Shown in pieces: positions 1 through 7,165 of a stretch of DNA of 19,431 nucleotides. The position numbers were made by a program, and so were the translations under genes. Source of the stretch: B4-G1 sp964393895 (GTDB lineage: Bacteria > Chloroflexota > Anaerolineae > B4-G1); the NCBI GenBank assembly GCA_964393895.1, contig CAYMWP010000090.1, forward strand, positions 1 through 19,431. Reading direction: 5' to 3'. Each line of letters begins with the position of its first letter. Positions within the stretch are counted from its first letter, which is position 1. Under the pieces are notes generated by a model. That model did no database searches. It had not been told where the DNA came from and worked only from the letters and a program-made list of their open reading frames with translations.

Positions 1-210
1 GCTGCAAGCCCTCGCAGCGCCCCCCGCCGAACGTCGCCTGGGAGTCGAGAGGCCGAACCGGCCCACAACCGCCGGACAAGTCTCTCCGGGTTCGCCCGTT
101 ACCGCGAGCGCCCTTGTCGGAGGGCAGCAGAGTGCAGCGGCCGCGTGCCGCTGAACCAGGGTGGTACCACGGAAGGTTGCCCCTTTCGTCCTTGGACGAA
201 GGGGGTTTTT
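1..210 (+). promoter_or_regulatory. T-box leader (3' part), probably tRNA-Val sensing
   Basis: The T-box core AGGGTGGTACCACGG lies at 158-172. It is preceded by a perfect 7-bp hairpin (135-141 with 147-153) in the place of Stem III, and followed by an intrinsic terminator. T-boxes bind uncharged tRNA through a specifier codon and the tRNA 3' end, and let transcription of amino-acid genes continue when charging is low. The valine assignment is inferred from valS downstream. A GTC triplet at 33-35 could be the specifier, but Stem I is cut by the window edge, so this cannot be confirmed. Two genes separate the leader from valS, which is unusual. Confidence 0.85.
180..210 (+). terminator. T-box regulated intrinsic terminator
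   Basis: A 12-bp stem (180-191 with 194-205, including one G-U pair) closes on a 2-nt loop and is followed by five T (206-210). Its 5' arm lies just after the T-box core, as expected when antiterminator and terminator are mutually exclusive. Confidence 0.85.
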
Positions 211-227
211 GCATGGAGCGAGGCGGC

Positions 228-256
228 TTGACGGACGGAACAAAGCAGTATAGAAT
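228..256 (+). promoter_or_regulatory. Sigma-70-like promoter of the antitoxin/toxin pair
   Basis: TTGACG (228-233), a 17-bp spacer and TAGAAT (251-256) match the -35/-10 consensus well. The promoter lies after the T-box terminator, so transcripts from it would reach the toxin-antitoxin genes, and possibly valS, without passing the riboswitch. Activity is inferred from sequence only. Confidence 0.6.
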
Positions 257-260
257 GAAA

Positions 261-278
261 ATGCCACTATAGTGGCAT
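261..278. promoter_or_regulatory. Palindromic operator, probable antitoxin autoregulation site
   Basis: ATGCCACTATAGTGGCAT is a perfect 18-bp palindrome starting 5 bp after the -10 box, over the expected transcription start. RHH antitoxins usually bind such sites as dimers of dimers and repress their own operon, so binding by the adjacent antitoxin is the natural reading. No second copy was seen in the window. Confidence 0.7.
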
Positions 279-301
279 AGCAAATGTGGAGGATGAGCGA
301 A

Positions 302-628
302 ATGGGAGTGGTCAAGTTAACGGTCAGACTGCCCGAATCACTACATAAGGCACTGCAGCGCAAGGCCCAGAGCGAAAAGCGTTCCCTGAACCAGACCATT
401 ATCGAAAAACTGTGGCAATCCCTGGAGGCCAAAGCGACCCACGAAACCGAGCGCGAGCGTACGCAGCGTGTGCTCCGCGAAAGCGGCATGCTGGTTGAAC
501 TGGGGCCGGCATGGGATGAGTACATTGATAACGCCCCTGATATGACTGTCGAAGAAATTAGTGAGGCACTGTGTGGGTTACCACCGATCTCGGAGGATAT
601 TATTGCTGACCGAGGAAAACGCCGATGA
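302..628 (+). CDS. Ribbon-helix-helix antitoxin of a type II toxin-antitoxin pair
   Basis: This 108-residue protein begins MGVVKLTVRLPESLHKAL, a short beta strand followed by helices, as in the Arc/MetJ-like RHH DNA-binding fold. The remaining charged C-terminal part would neutralise the toxin. ATG 302 is chosen because GGAGG at 288-292 lies 9 nt upstream; the in-frame ATGs at 284 and 293 overlap or abut that ribosome site. The stop overlaps the PIN toxin start by 4 nt (ATGA), implying translational coupling. A promoter and perfect palindrome just upstream suggest autoregulation. The RHH family is clear; the exact subfamily (FitA-like or VapB-like) cannot be fixed from sequence alone. Confidence 0.8.
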   Translation: MGVVKLTVRLPESLHKALQRKAQSEKRSLNQTIIEKLWQSLEAKATHETERERTQRVLRESGMLVELGPAWDEYIDNAPDMTVEEISEALCGLPPISEDIIADRGKRR

Positions 629-1104
629 GTCAGTTTTACTTTGACAGCAGCGCACTGGTCAAATACTACCTGGTTGAGTCAGGTACTCTATGGGTGCGTT
701 CGATTATTGATCGGCGGACGGATCTGAACTGGGAGCACAAAGTTGTAGCTTCGATTCTGAGTGTTGCAGAGGTGATCTCTGCTTTTGCCAGGCACCGGCG
801 AGCCAAGAACATTTCGTCTGGATTGTATGCTGGTGTCATCTCCCGCTTCCTGCGCGAGGGGCGGCAACGCTACCAACTTTGGGGGGTTGGAGAAACCATC
901 GTTAATTTGGCTGCTCAACTTGTCCAGCGCCATCCTCTGCGTGCCTACGATGCCGTGCAACTGGCGACCGCCCTGAGCCTTGATCGGCTCGTGAGGGAAA
1001 ACCGGCTCCCGCCTATCACTTTCGTCTCTGCCGACGCGGTGCTCTGCCAGGCCGCCGTAGCAGAAGGTTTGACAGCAGTGAACCCAAACGAACTAGAGGA
1101 GTAG
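625..1104 (+). CDS. PIN-domain toxin, VapC/FitB-like ribonuclease
   Basis: This 159-residue protein has the PIN nuclease layout: N-terminal YFDSSALVKYY with Asp7, Glu49 in SVAEVISAF, Asp109 in YDAVQLATA, and Asp137 in TFVSADAVL. These four acids form the Mg-binding site of the family, so the enzyme looks intact, and the length is typical. Characterised PIN toxins cleave RNA, often tRNA or rRNA, and are held inactive by the co-encoded antitoxin. The start overlaps the antitoxin stop by 4 nt, and the stop lies 3 nt before valS, so all three genes are probably cotranscribed. The target RNA is unknown; the link to a tRNA-responsive leader and a synthetase is suggestive only. Confidence 0.88.
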   Translation: MSQFYFDSSALVKYYLVESGTLWVRSIIDRRTDLNWEHKVVASILSVAEVISAFARHRRAKNISSGLYAGVISRFLREGRQRYQLWGVGETIVNLAAQLVQRHPLRAYDAVQLATALSLDRLVRENRLPPITFVSADAVLCQAAVAEGLTAVNPNELEE

Positions 1105-1107
1105 ACA

Positions 1108-3840
1108 ATGAGCGACAAACTGTCCAAAACCTACAACCCGCAAGAACACGAAAAGCGTCTCTACCAGTGGTGGGAGGAGCAGGGATACTTTCGCCCCGAA
1201 AAGCAGGTCGAGCTGGGGTTAGCCTCCGAGGACGGCCCGCGCTGGTGTATCACTCTGCCGCCGCCCAACGTCACCGGCGCGCTCCACCTGGGCCACGCCA
1301 TGGTCGCCGCCGTCGAGGATCTGATGACCCGCTATTACCGCATGAAGGGCCGCCAGACCCTCTTCCTGCCTGGCTCCGATCACGCCGGCATCGCCACCCA
1401 AAACGTCGTCGAGCGCGAACTGGCCAAGGAGGGCCTCACCCGCCACGACCTGGGCCGTGAGAAGTTCGTGGAGCGCGTCTGGGAGTGGAAGGAGATTTAC
1501 CACCGCCGCATCACGGACCAAACCAAGCGACTGGGCGTCTCGTGCGATTGGACGCGGGAGCGCTTTACCCTGGACGATGACCTGAGCCACGCCGTGCGCA
1601 CCGCCTTCGTGCGCCTCTACAAAAAGGGCCTCATCTACCGAGGCGCTTACCTGGTCAACTGGTGCCCGCGCTGTGAATCCGCCATCTCTGACCTGGAGGT
1701 GATCCCCGAGGAACGCGCCAGCCATCTCTGGCACGTCCGCTATCCCATTCTCAACGACGATTGGGACGGCCCTCAGGGAGAATGGGGCAGCGGCGAATGG
1801 GCCACGGGCGCCACCGAGTTCATTGAGATGGCGACCACCCGCCCAGAGACCATCCTGGGCGATACTGGCGTGGCCGTCAATCCCGACGACCCCCGCTGGC
1901 AACGCCTCATTGGCAGAACCGCCGTCCTGCCAGCTCTGGACCGCCTTATCCCCATCATCGCCGACGAGGTGGTTGACCCCGAGTTCGGCACCGGCGCGGT
2001 CAAGGTCACCCCGGCCCACGATCCCACCGACAACGAGGTCGGGCTGCGCCACGGCCTGGAGGCCCCCAACGTGATGACGGACACGGCCCAGATGAACGAA
2101 TTGGCCGGCCCTTACGCCGGGCAAGACCGCTTCGAGTGCCGCGAGAACGTCGTGGCCGATTTCGAGAAAGAAGGGCTGCTCGTCAAGATCGAGCCTTACT
2201 TCCACGCCGTGGGCACCTGCGAGCGTTGCCACACCGACATCGAACCCCGCATCTCTACCCAGTGGTTCGTCAACGTCGAGCCGCTGGCCGAGGCCGCGAT
2301 GGAGGCGGTGCGCGACGGTCGCACGACCATCATCCCGGAGCGGGAGGAGCAGCGCTTTTTCCACTGGATGGAGAACATCCGCCCCTGGTGCATCTCGCGC
2401 CAACTGTGGTGGGGGCACCGCATCCCCGTCTGGTACTGCGACGACTGCGGCGAGCAAACCAGCGAGGTAATCGACCCGAGCGCGTGCGCCCACTGCGGCA
2501 GCGCAAACATCCACCAGGACGAGGACGTGCTGGACACCTGGTTCTCCTCCGGCCTGTGGCCCTTTTCCACCCTCGGCTGGCCCGAAGCGTGCGCGCCCGA
2601 CTACCGCCGCTACTATCCCACCGACATGCGCGAGACGGCCTACGAGATCCTGTTCTTCTGGGTGGCGCGGGAGATGATGCTGGGCATTGAGATGACCGGC
2701 CAGACCCCATACGCCACCGTCTACCTGCACGGCCTGGTGCGCAACGAAGAGGGCAAAAAAGTCAGCAAATCAATGGAGAACATTGACGAGTACGATCCGC
2801 TGAACATCATCGAAAAGTACGGCAGCGATGCGCTCCGCTATACCCAACTGACCAGTTCCACGCCGGGTCTGGACATGAGCCTCGACCTGCGCCGCCTGGA
2901 AGGAGCACGCAACTTTACCAACAAGATCTGGCAGGCGGCCCGCTTTGTGCTCTCCAACTGTCCCGCGTCTAACGTCCAACGTCCGACGTCAGACATAGGA
3001 CTTGGGAACTTGCTGGTTGACCGCTGGATTCTCTCGCGCCTAACCCACCTGACCCAGAGCGTGGAGCGCCTCTTTGAGAATTACCAGTACGGCGAGGCCG
3101 GCCGGCAGATCAATGACTTTTTGTGGAACGAGTATTGTGACTGGTACATCGAGGCCAGCAAGGTACGTCTCTACAGCGACGCAGCGGACAAGGACGTCCC
3201 GCGCGCCGTTTTGCTTCACGTGCTGGAGACGGCGTTGCGACTGTTACACCCCTTCATGCCCTTTGTCACAGAAGCGATCTGGCAAGCGTTGCCCAACGCC
3301 GCGCGGGAGGGGGAAACGCTGATGTTGGCCCGCTGGCCAGAGCCGGACGCCGCCCTTTTTGACGACGAGGCCGAGGGCCAGATGGAACTGCTGATGGAAC
3401 TGGTCCGATCCATCCGCAACCGGCGGGCCGAGTACGACGTGACCCCCGGCAAACGCATCCCGGCCCTCATCGCCACCGGCGACGGGGCCGGGTGGCTGGA
3501 CGAGCAACGCGCCTTATTATGCTCGCTGGCGAAACTCGACCCGGATCAACTGACCATCCAGGCCGCGTTGGAGCCGTCGGAGCAAGCGGCGACCATCGTG
3601 GTGGGAGAGACTGTCTGCTACCTGCCCCTGGCCGCGCTGGTGGATCTGGACGCCGAGCGGGAGCGATTGTCAAAGGGGTTGAGCGAAATCGAAGGACGCA
3701 TCGCCCGCAGCGAGGGCCTCCTGGCGGGAGAGTTCGCCCAGAAAGCGCCCGCACACGTCGTCCAGCGGGAGCGGGACAAGCTGGCCGATTTGCAGGCCGA
3801 GCGGACCAAGCTGGTGGAGCGGTTGGCAGCACTGGAGTAG
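1108..3840 (+). CDS. valS: Valyl-tRNA synthetase
   Basis: This class I synthetase attaches valine to tRNA-Val in the cytoplasm. The 910 residues carry the HIGH-type signature as HLGH (60-63) after PPPNVTG, and the KMSKS loop as KVSKS (551-555). Cys pairs at 186/189, 371/374, 444/447 and 460/463 suggest zinc sites. DVLDTWFSSGLWPFSTLGWP is typical of ValRS, and the C-terminal coiled coil (from about 845) matches the tRNA-binding arm of the family. ATG 1108 follows AGAGGAG at 1094-1100. The gene begins 3 nt after the PIN toxin stop. A short linker (about residues 619-634) between the catalytic and anticodon-binding regions is encoded by an ACGTCC-rich repeat absent from typical family members as I recall them. 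Confidence 0.97.
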   Translation: MSDKLSKTYNPQEHEKRLYQWWEEQGYFRPEKQVELGLASEDGPRWCITLPPPNVTGALHLGHAMVAAVEDLMTRYYRMKGRQTLFLPGSDHAGIATQNVVERELAKEGLTRHDLGREKFVERVWEWKEIYHRRITDQTKRLGVSCDWTRERFTLDDDLSHAVRTAFVRLYKKGLIYRGAYLVNWCPRCESAISDLEVIPEERASHLWHVRYPILNDDWDGPQGEWGSGEWATGATEFIEMATTRPETILGDTGVAVNPDDPRWQRLIGRTAVLPALDRLIPIIADEVVDPEFGTGAVKVTPAHDPTDNEVGLRHGLEAPNVMTDTAQMNELAGPYAGQDRFECRENVVADFEKEGLLVKIEPYFHAVGTCERCHTDIEPRISTQWFVNVEPLAEAAMEAVRDGRTTIIPEREEQRFFHWMENIRPWCISRQLWWGHRIPVWYCDDCGEQTSEVIDPSACAHCGSANIHQDEDVLDTWFSSGLWPFSTLGWPEACAPDYRRYYPTDMRETAYEILFFWVAREMMLGIEMTGQTPYATVYLHGLVRNEEGKKVSKSMENIDEYDPLNIIEKYGSDALRYTQLTSSTPGLDMSLDLRRLEGARNFTNKIWQAARFVLSNCPASNVQRPTSDIGLGNLLVDRWILSRLTHLTQSVERLFENYQYGEAGRQINDFLWNEYCDWYIEASKVRLYSDAADKDVPRAVLLHVLETALRLLHPFMPFVTEAIWQALPNAAREGETLMLARWPEPDAALFDDEAEGQMELLMELVRSIRNRRAEYDVTPGKRIPALIATGDGAGWLDEQRALLCSLAKLDPDQLTIQAALEPSEQAATIVVGETVCYLPLAALVDLDAERERLSKGLSEIEGRIARSEGLLAGEFAQKAPAHVVQRERDKLADLQAERTKLVERLAALE

Positions 3841-4085
3841 CCCCACAAGGTTTCACTAAGCTGCAATGAGACCTCGGAGGTCTAAATAGCTACCAAGCTG
3901 AGCAGTTACGATGGGAGATTGCTTCGCGGAGTTTACACCGAGCTCGGCGAATGTACTCGCAATGACGCCGGCGGGTTTATTTTGAGCCTGCTGCTCCCCA
4001 GATGAGCCCGCGTAGTTACGCCGCCGCCTTGCTCACAGAAAACCCGGTTTCTCTTCGGTTAGAGCTCACGCCGTGGGGGCTGCGC
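3841..4085. other. Intergenic space with dispersed repeats
   Basis: This 245-bp gap lies between convergent valS and the VWA gene. It holds one copy of the palindrome AGACCTCGGAGGTCT (3869-3883), a repeat bounded by GATTGCTTCGC and CGCAATGAC (about 3913-3966), and a partial copy of the AGAAACC hairpin (4037-4052). No gene and no convincing T-tailed terminator was seen. Confidence 0.6.
3913..3966. repeat. Dispersed repeat bounded by GATTGCTTCGC and CGCAATGAC
   Basis: The outer ends GAGATTGCTTCGC and CTCGCAATGACGCC are shared with a second copy at about 14237-14294, while the middle differs. Repeats with these ends are widespread in bacterial intergenic DNA and give rise to spurious peptides. 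The function is unknown. Confidence 0.55.
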
Positions 4086-6917
4086 CTACTCTGCGCGCTC
4101 CCGTTTCCTCTCTAGCAATCGTCCGGCCAACGTCTCGCCCTCGGCGGCGGGTGGTGATGGGGTGACAGGCGCCGGCGGTCGCTCCGCCGGCTGGGGAGCG
4201 GGTTCGGTTTTAGCAGGTACCGAGACCTGCTCCATTGGCCGGCGCTCCTCGGCGCGTGACTTGGCCTCGAACAGTCGGCCCACCGGCGAGGGAGCCTCGG
4301 CAGCGGGGCGCGGCCGGCGGCGCGGCAGCCGTTCCACCGCCCAGGCCCACGCTCGCGCCCAATCGCGCCGGCCCAACGCCAAGCGCCGCACACCCACGTC
4401 GAAAGGTAGCAGCAGCGTCGCCAGCGCCAGCAGGTAGGGCCACAGGTCGCGGGCGGCGCCTTCACCCCGCAGTGTGTGGGCGAACGTTTCGACCGGCCCC
4501 TCCAGCACCGCCCCGCCCCCCAGTTCGGCCAGGTGTTCCAGGTAGACTGGGTCTCCCTCCAGGGTGGCGTATTCGGGCGAGTAGCCCATCACCCAGCCGC
4601 TGGTCAGCGCCGCCACCTCCTCGCCCGCAAGCGTCCCCGTGAGCCGCATTAGGTAGGCCCCCTCCGCTTGAGGCGCGAACGTCCCCTCGTAGCGACCCGG
4701 CGCGGTCTGCGAAAGCGCCACCAGCAGCGGCTCGCCCTCCGGCCCCACCAGGCTCACGCTCGCCTCCAACCCGTTGACGAAAGCGCCGTCCTCGCCCACC
4801 GCGTCCACCGTGATGCGCGCCTCCTCCCCCTCCAGCGTCACCGCCATCTCTACCGGTGCGTCGGCCCGCTCCACGATGGTCCAACGCACCGCCTGGGCCC
4901 AGAAACGGCCGAATCCATCCCACGCCACCCACTGCTGCGCCCAGCGCCCGGTCGCGTCAGAGGTCCAGGCCACGGCGCGACCCAGCCCGTACTGCCAGGC
5001 CGCCAGCAGAGGATCGTCCTGGTGGGTGGCGAGGATCACTCGCGCGGCCGGCTTGGGCGTGGCGGCGACGTAACCGGCCAGTTGCGGCACGCTCTCGATG
5101 CCGGTGAGGATCGGGCTGATGGAAGTCTGGCGGGGGTGGAATGGTTCCTCGACGATGTAGGAACGCATCGCCAGTTGGGTCTCTTCGGCAAAGATGACGG
5201 GCAGATTGGCGGCCTGGTCGGTAAAGTGGTAGCGCCCGCCGCCCAACCTGGCGATCTCTTCCAGAAAGCGCAGGTCTGGCCCGGCCCCGATGGCGACGGT
5301 GCTGAGGGTGATATTTTGGCCCACCATCTCCTGCTCGACCAGTTCCCGCACCCCGTCCTGATGTTCGGCGTCGGAGCCGTCGGCCAGGAGGATGACGTGG
5401 CGCACGATGCGGTCGGAATCGGCCAGGTAGCCCAGCGCATCCTGCAAGCTCTCTCGAACGTAAATACCACCGCCGCCGGCCTGGAGTCGAATCACCTGAT
5501 CTATCACCTCGTCCCGCTGGCTGCCGGGCAGGGGGCCGATGACGTCCACCGGGCGGTCGTCAAAGGCGATGACGGTGATCTCGTCCAGGTCGTTGATCAA
5601 CTCGGCGACACGGGCGGCCGCCTCCCCGGCCAGGCGGATCTTGGGCACGCCGCCCTCCTCCACGCTCATACTGCCGGATTTATCTATCACGACGACGATG
5701 GACATGGGCGGGAAGCGCTCCTGGTCGTGGATGGTCATCTCGACCGGCAGAGTTTCCTCCAGGGGTGTATCGTACCAGCCGCCCACCCCGTAGGCGTGAG
5801 GTCCGCCGACGGCGACCAAGCCGCCGCCCAAGTCGCGCACGTAGGATTGCAAGGCCTCCATCGCGCGAGGAGAGATGCTCTGGGCGGGCGTATCCACCAG
5901 CACGACGGCTCCGTACTCGGCCAGCGAGGCCTGGTCGGAGGGCATCGCGCCGGGCGTGCTCTCCTCCACTACCAGACCTGCGGCCTCCAGTGCAGCGCGG
6001 AGAGGTTCGCTTTCGGCAGCGTCGGCAGCAACGATCAGAACGCGCGGCGGCCCCTCGACCATCGTAAAGGCGGAGAGCGCATTGTTCTGCACGTAGGCAT
6101 CGGCGGCGGGAGTGAGGTAGGCGCGGAAGGAAGTAAAGCCAGGCTCGACGGCCGTGATAGGGACGGCAAAGGTGTTGAGGCCGGGGTTAAGGCGCACCTG
6201 TTCTTGGGTCACGACCCTATCCCCAGCCAGGATGGTCAGTGTGGCCTCCTCGTCACTCGTGGCGCGGGCGGTGACGGAGAGGGTGAATTCCTCTCCCTGG
6301 TGTAGGCGGTCGGGGGCGACGAGTTCGGAGAGCCAGGCTTCGGCCGGCAGCGGAGCGCCGAGCGGGGCCACGTCCACCTGAACCCCTTGCGCCCGGGCCA
6401 GGCGCGCCGCCTGCTCGGCCTGGCCCAGCGTGGGACGCCCGTCAGAGAGGATCACCATCCGTCGGGCGGAGCCTGAGGGGAAAAGGGCCATTCCCAGCCT
6501 GATCGCCCCCTCCAGGTCGGTCTGGTGGGTGCGAGGTATGGAGGCTACCCGGCCCATCTCACCTGCCCCCATCATCGGCCGCTCGACCAGCGCGTCGGCT
6601 CCAAAGAGCACCAGCGCCGCCCGGTCGTCCGGCCCCATCGAAGCCAGCGCTTCCTCGACCAAGGCCAGCGCCCGCTCCTGCTCCGCTTTCGAAACGCTGT
6701 CAGAGACGTCCAGCAGAAAGACGACGGCCAGTTCGTCGCCGCCGTGGATGGATTGCGCTCCGGCCAGGCTGAGCACGACGAGCGTCACGAGCAGGCAGCG
6801 CAAGACGAGCGCGGCCCACGCCCGCCCGCGCCCGTAGCGGCTCACGGGACGTCCTAGATAAACCAAGTAGGACAGTATTGCCAGCAGCAACAAGAACAGT
6901 GGTCGTTTGAAAGCCAT
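4086..6917 (-). CDS. Membrane protein with two VWA domains and a glutamine-amidotransferase-like domain
   Basis: Taking ATG 6917 (MAFKRPLF) gives 943 residues; the longer frame to 7001 adds 28 residues read through a repeat. Two N-terminal membrane segments (about 7-20 and 33-52) precede a first VWA domain with MIDAS motif DVSDS (70-74). A Rossmann-like domain (about 291-392) resembles class I glutamine amidotransferases. A second VWA domain has the canonical MIDAS DKSGSM (412-417), and one more membrane segment lies near 825-839 before a Pro/Ala-rich, charged cytoplasmic tail. MIDAS motifs bind metal and mediate protein contacts, so a surface assembly or scaffold role is plausible, but the substrate is unknown. 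It is last in a leftward set with a BatA-type VWA protein and an Asp-box lipoprotein. The start lacks a strong ribosome site. Confidence 0.85.
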   Translation of the reverse strand: MAFKRPLFLLLLAILSYLVYLGRPVSRYGRGRAWAALVLRCLLVTLVVLSLAGAQSIHGGDELAVVFLLDVSDSVSKAEQERALALVEEALASMGPDDRAALVLFGADALVERPMMGAGEMGRVASIPRTHQTDLEGAIRLGMALFPSGSARRMVILSDGRPTLGQAEQAARLARAQGVQVDVAPLGAPLPAEAWLSELVAPDRLHQGEEFTLSVTARATSDEEATLTILAGDRVVTQEQVRLNPGLNTFAVPITAVEPGFTSFRAYLTPAADAYVQNNALSAFTMVEGPPRVLIVAADAAESEPLRAALEAAGLVVEESTPGAMPSDQASLAEYGAVVLVDTPAQSISPRAMEALQSYVRDLGGGLVAVGGPHAYGVGGWYDTPLEETLPVEMTIHDQERFPPMSIVVVIDKSGSMSVEEGGVPKIRLAGEAAARVAELINDLDEITVIAFDDRPVDVIGPLPGSQRDEVIDQVIRLQAGGGGIYVRESLQDALGYLADSDRIVRHVILLADGSDAEHQDGVRELVEQEMVGQNITLSTVAIGAGPDLRFLEEIARLGGGRYHFTDQAANLPVIFAEETQLAMRSYIVEEPFHPRQTSISPILTGIESVPQLAGYVAATPKPAARVILATHQDDPLLAAWQYGLGRAVAWTSDATGRWAQQWVAWDGFGRFWAQAVRWTIVERADAPVEMAVTLEGEEARITVDAVGEDGAFVNGLEASVSLVGPEGEPLLVALSQTAPGRYEGTFAPQAEGAYLMRLTGTLAGEEVAALTSGWVMGYSPEYATLEGDPVYLEHLAELGGGAVLEGPVETFAHTLRGEGAARDLWPYLLALATLLLPFDVGVRRLALGRRDWARAWAWAVERLPRRRPRPAAEAPSPVGRLFEAKSRAEERRPMEQVSVPAKTEPAPQPAERPPAPVTPSPPAAEGETLAGRLLERKRERAE

Positions 6918-7165
6918 TTGAGTTGGGCAAGACCTCGGAGGTCTAATGAGATGTGTTTTCAGGCTCAAAAACTGCCCGAATCGGCGGTTTTGGGCGAGCA
7001 CAAGCTCGACAGAGACCTCCGAGGTCTAGGGTCTCTACTGAAATGAAACACACCCAAATCACTTTCTTGGTGTCCTTCGTGCCCTTCGTGGTTCTCCAAA
7101 ATAGGTATGCCTGAACGCTTACGAATTCTACACTCAGTGATACACGTGGCAACTGGGCCAACGAA
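6918..7165. other. Repeat-rich gap between two VWA genes
   Basis: This 248-bp stretch separates two codirectional genes. It contains palindromes AGACCTCGGAGGTCT (6930-6944) and AGACCTCCGAGGTCT (7013-7027), the second followed by AGGGTCTCTA. It also holds GAAACACACCCAAAT (7045-7059), the reverse of a motif repeated at 16249 and 19417, and a CTTCGTG-type short tandem (about 7074-7090). No coding potential was seen. The first palindrome lies just upstream of the ATG at 6917. Confidence 0.6.

Noticed and set aside
1219..2730. 503-residue frame on the minus strand
   Set aside because: It lies antisense within valS, has low-complexity Gly/Ala/Val composition and no family motif; it is a shadow of high-GC codon use.
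3950..3990. Terminator after valS at the GCCGGCGGG/TTTATTTT stretch
   Set aside because: No adequate stem precedes the T-rich bases.
4668..6305. 545-residue frame on the plus strand
   Set aside because: It is antisense to the double-VWA gene, is rich in His, Gly and Arg, and has no domain; the opposite strand carries clear MIDAS motifs.
7060..7095. Short tandem CTTCGTG repeats as a CRISPR-like array
   Set aside because: The units are only 9-10 bases with no spacers; this is a common intergenic low-complexity sequence.
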